Origin: Flavobacteriales bacterium UBA852
GTDB taxonomy: Bacteria > Bacteroidota > Bacteroidia > Flavobacteriales_E > Vicingaceae
Length of the DNA: 64,000 nt
Direction of reading: 5' to 3'
NCBI GenBank assembly: GCA_002295925.1
Contig: DBGO01000016.1
Span: 3,933-67,932, forward strand
The notes under the pieces are model-generated. The model ran no database searches. It had not been told where the DNA came from and saw only the letters and a list, made by a program, of their open reading frames with translations. The position numbers and the translations under genes are program-made. Of the stretch, positions 61,890 through 64,000 are shown in pieces (position 1 is the stretch's first letter; each line of letters starts with the position of its first letter).

Positions 61890-62314
61890 TAAATATTATT
61901 TTTAATTAAATCTTCTAATTCTTTAATATTGAATTGTTTAATGTTTTTTATTTCGATGTTTTCAGTGTTGAATTCATTATTATTAGGCAATAAAACATAA
62001 TCATACTTACATTGATTTATCACATCTGTAAATTTAGGATGGACATCTCCACTTTGTGCTAAAGATTTATTATAAATCAAATAAGGGTTATTAATGGAAA
62101 TCAAGAATTTTTTTGATGTGTTTTCGTATTCCAATTCTTTGTTTAACATTCCTTTTGCAATGCGGTAATAATCCAACGTACTTAATTCACGATTAACCAT
62201 TTCGCGGTATTCTTTTTCGTAATCGGGAACGACATAGCCATGGTGTTGATGTGCAATTCTTTCAGCAAGCTTCGATAATTCATCACTTTGCGCCAAAAAT
62301 GTGATTTTAAACAT
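61889..62314 (-). CDS. Degenerate NadR-like AAA kinase domain protein
   Basis: 141 residues, no signal. The order YVVPDYEKEYREMVNRELSTLDYYRIAKGMLNKELEYENTSKKFLISINNPYLIYNKSL, then INQCKYDYVLLPNNNEF follows the ribosylnicotinamide-kinase/AAA_28 pattern (V-P-E-Y-A-R-E-Y, I-A-K-G-Q, F-C-D-T-D, Y-D-L-x-L). The P-loop is gone: the position of G-x-x-x-x-G-K-S/T reads FLAQSDELSKLA, and the F-C-D-T-D acidic motif reads FLISINN. The chain also ends early (kinase domains run to about 175). It is embedded in a tight operon (overlaps on both sides), so a non-catalytic role is more likely than decay. Family assignment is by eye. Confidence 0.5.
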   Translation of the reverse strand: MFKITFLAQSDELSKLAERIAHQHHGYVVPDYEKEYREMVNRELSTLDYYRIAKGMLNKELEYENTSKKFLISINNPYLIYNKSLAQSGDVHPKFTDVINQCKYDYVLLPNNNEFNTENIEIKNIKQFNIKELEDLIKNNI

Positions 62315-63080
62315 ATTTTATGTTGTTTTTTTCGGTCAGTTCTTTCAGTAAGTCGGGATTTTCTTCCAAAGCATTGCCTATTACCACAATATCTGCACCG
62401 GCATTAAATGCTTTGGCAATATCTTTGTCAGATTTAATGCCGCCGCCAACAATTAAAGGAACAGGTACTTCTTGTTTTACCGCTTTAATAATGGATGTAG
62501 GGACAGGGAATTCTGCACCCGAACCGCCATCCAAATACATCGCTTTCATCCCAATTAAATAACCGGCATACGCTGTAGTTACCGCAATTTCAGGTTTGTT
62601 GTATGGAATTGGTATAGTGTGCGAAATGTAAGAAGCTGTTGTCAGTTTTCCGGATTCTATAAGTAAATAACCGGTAGATATTACCTCTAAATTGCTTTTT
62701 TTTAGTTTTGGGGCGGCTAATACGTGATTTCCAATTAAATATTCGGGATTTCTACCCGAAATTAATGATAAAAGCAACAAGGCGTCGGCGTATTGGCTGA
62801 CTTGCTCAAAACTGCCCGGGAAAATAATGCACGGCTTTTTGCTGTTTTCTTTTATTGTTTTAACTGTCGATTCAAAACGGTTGGTATAAAGCAAGCTTCC
62901 GCCGATAAAATAATAATCGAACGGGAGATTTTCATATTGCTGTATCAAATCCGTCAGTTCTCTTTGGTTGTGTTTATCGGGGTCTATAAGTACTGCAATG
63001 GATTTTTTTCCTTGCTTGGCATTGTTCTCAATTTCGTTATATATACTTGAAGAAGTGTTCAAAGCTTGCGTTATTTTCAA
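62307..63080 (-). CDS. pcrB: Geranylgeranylglyceryl/heptaprenylglyceryl phosphate synthase homologue
   Basis: A 257-residue TIM barrel of the PcrB/GGGPS family: SIAVLIDPDKHNQRELTDLIQQ, YYFIGGSLLYTNRFESTVKTIKENSKKPCIIFPGSFEQVSQYADALLLLSLISGRNPEYLIGNHV, KAMYLDGGSGAEFPVP and VPLIVGGGIKSDKDIAKAFNAGADIVVIGNAL. These enzymes attach a polyprenyl chain to glycerol-1-phosphate by an ether bond. Group II members occur in Bacteroidota as well as Archaea. No glycerol-1-phosphate dehydrogenase is nearby. It overlaps both neighbours (PPTase upstream by 4 bases, NadR-like downstream by 8). Confidence 0.92.
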   Translation of the reverse strand: MKITQALNTSSSIYNEIENNAKQGKKSIAVLIDPDKHNQRELTDLIQQYENLPFDYYFIGGSLLYTNRFESTVKTIKENSKKPCIIFPGSFEQVSQYADALLLLSLISGRNPEYLIGNHVLAAPKLKKSNLEVISTGYLLIESGKLTTASYISHTIPIPYNKPEIAVTTAYAGYLIGMKAMYLDGGSGAEFPVPTSIIKAVKQEVPVPLIVGGGIKSDKDIAKAFNAGADIVVIGNALEENPDLLKELTEKNNIKYV

Positions 63081-63667
63081 AAGGTAAAAGTAAGAAAATA
63101 ATCTTCAATTAGTTCAAAATAGAGCGTATGAGTATTGCTGTTTACTTTGGCTTGAACGGTATTTTGTGCGTAATCAATAGATTGAATAACAAAATTGTTT
63201 TTGTAGTCTATTCCTCGTATATTGTAGAGTTTGTACAGCGATTCTTTACAACACCACATGAGGGTTAGTGAATTTTTATCATTCGGAAATCGTTTGCTTT
63301 CATCGTTGTTTATAAATTTTCTTTTCACTCTCAAAACTTTATCGGATATTTTTTCAATATCCACACCGCAATTTTTATCACTGAACACTACACAAGCCAT
63401 ATTCTCGCTATGCGAAACGGAAAGATGTTTATTGTTTGTTAAGTACGGTTTGCCGTTTTCATCCTTTATAATATCCGTATCCGGAAATATTTTTTGTGTA
63501 AGGTAATACTTAATCGCTTTTTGAAGGATTATTCTTTGATTGTTTATATTTTTAGTTTCTGTAAAGAAATTTTCAGGCATAGCCGAAAGAAAAAAACTCA
63601 ACGGTTCGGTTATTTTCCACACCAAAAGTTTAGTTCCGGGGTTAATTTCTTTTTCTATTATCAACAT
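63077..63667 (-). CDS. 4'-phosphopantetheinyl transferase
   Basis: A 196-residue Sfp/AcpS-superfamily enzyme that activates carrier proteins by transferring phosphopantetheine from CoA. Motifs: KPYLTNNKHLSVSHSENMACVVFSDKNCGVDIEKIS (substrate and Mg Asp in GVDIE) and LTLMWCCKESLYKLYNIRGID, i.e. W-x-x-K-E-x-x-x-K. Two separate N-terminal strands (KLLVWKITEPLSFFLSAMP) fit the monomeric Sfp class. It is the first gene of a run with pcrB, a NadR-like gene and rhomboid. No PKS or NRPS is in view; target could be the fatty-acid ACP or another carrier. Confidence 0.93.
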   Translation of the reverse strand: MLIIEKEINPGTKLLVWKITEPLSFFLSAMPENFFTETKNINNQRIILQKAIKYYLTQKIFPDTDIIKDENGKPYLTNNKHLSVSHSENMACVVFSDKNCGVDIEKISDKVLRVKRKFINNDESKRFPNDKNSLTLMWCCKESLYKLYNIRGIDYKNNFVIQSIDYAQNTVQAKVNSNTHTLYFELIEDYFLTFTF

Positions 63668-63694
63668 AAATTGGAATAAGAATAAAAGTATTTG

Positions 63695-63702
63695 TAAATT
63701 TG
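63695..63702 (+). promoter_or_regulatory. Candidate promoter of ahcY
   Basis: TAAATTTG (TAnnTTTG), 29 bases before the ATG, with TTGG 20 bases upstream of it (63671-63674) as an imperfect -33 box. It lies in the 64-base gap divergent from the PPTase gene. Confidence 0.45.
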
Positions 63703-63731
63703 TAGAAATTTTTGTTAAAAATAAGTAAAGA

Positions 63732-64000
63732 ATGAGTAAAACTACAGAAAAATTACCTTACAAAGTTAAGGATATCACCCTTGCCGATTGGGGGCGAAGA
63801 GAAATAGAATTGGCAGAAGCAGAAATGCCGGGATTAATGTCTTTGCGCGAAGAGTACAAAGATACAAAACCACTGAAAGGCGCGCGTATAGCCGGTTGTT
63901 TGCATATGACTATCCAAACGGCAGTGTTAATTGAAACATTAGTAGAATTAGGTGCAGAAGTTACTTGGTCGTCGTGTAATATTTTCTCTACACAAGATCA
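63732..64000 (+). CDS. ahcY: Adenosylhomocysteinase, 5' part only
   Basis: The frame from ATG 63732 is open to the window end. The 89 visible residues match the N-terminus of S-adenosylhomocysteine hydrolase: YKVKDITLADWGRREIELAEAEMPGLMSLREEY, GARIAGCLHMTIQTAVLIETLVELGAEVTWSSCNIFSTQD. In the family this enzyme cleaves S-adenosylhomocysteine to adenosine and homocysteine using bound NAD. The rest lies outside the window. Confidence 0.96.
   Translation, partial: MSKTTEKLPYKVKDITLADWGRREIELAEAEMPGLMSLREEYKDTKPLKGARIAGCLHMTIQTAVLIETLVELGAEVTWSSCNIFSTQD

Noticed and set aside
1..64000. tRNA or rRNA genes and mobile elements
   Set aside because: Scanned intergenic gaps for cloverleaf-type arms, transposase frames and terminal repeats; none seen apart from the repeat at 854-991.

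Overview
This window reads as a piece of a chromosome from a member of the Bacteroidota, probably a free-living or gliding-type lineage near the Flavobacteriia/Sphingobacteriia. The lineage cannot be fixed from sequence alone. Reasons: low GC; several very large secreted proteins with type IX secretion system (T9SS) type A or type B C-terminal sorting domains; a PorP/SprF protein; a Bacteroidota-type UvrA lacking one zinc Cys; a PcrB/GGGP-synthase homologue; and several upstream boxes matching the Bacteroidota -7 element TAnnTTTG. No rRNA, tRNA, CRISPR array, insertion sequence or phage module was seen. No gene-free stretch exceeds 300 bases; the longest gap is 28289-28558 (270 bp).

Layout. 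1-4861: an AT-rich accessory-looking block with a membrane/SRPBCC protein cut by the window edge, a nested inverted repeat resembling an integron attC site, a small outer-membrane protein, a lipoprotein, a truncated M28 peptidase, a polysaccharide-lyase-like T9SS cargo protein and a beta-barrel-like protein. 4954-8956 (minus): alpha/beta hydrolase, uvrB, a small exported protein and an SRPBCC protein. 9040-18698 (plus): an exopolysaccharide-type operon (GT4, Wza-like, Wzc-like with a Tyr-Gly tail, RfbC, WecA/MraY-like) that runs directly into uvrA and a LOG-family gene.

18757-28288 is a cell-surface block: PorP/SprF with its upstream PKD-rich partner, a tiny Lys/Cys-rich exported protein, and two coupled secreted proteins that share a domain. 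guaA and a LysM/periplasmic-binding protein follow (28559-31984). Next come two paralogous giant PKD proteins with type B sorting domains (32082-39554), then phoH, a SAM-hydrolase family gene, an ABM-domain gene, a 1487-residue tandem-repeat protein, a LecA-like-domain protein and an FecCD/Btu-type ABC importer (to 50139).

50148-56186 is a minus-strand run of eight closely packed genes for envelope functions (PBP4, lgt, IMPase, GT2, polysaccharide deacetylase). 56292-63667 holds an outer-membrane-type protein, GT2, pdxH, yqgE, a class IV aminotransferase, rhomboid, a degenerate NadR-like kinase, pcrB and a PPTase. The window ends inside ahcY.

Most of the chromosome is ordinary. The most interesting parts are the attC-like structure, the degenerate NadR-like gene fixed in an operon with pcrB and a PPTase gene, the shared domain in the two coupled T9SS cargo proteins, the LecA-like protein paired with the tandem-repeat protein, and the Lys/Cys-rich mini-protein. 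I did not find a clear defence, mobile or biosynthetic system that I would call new with confidence.
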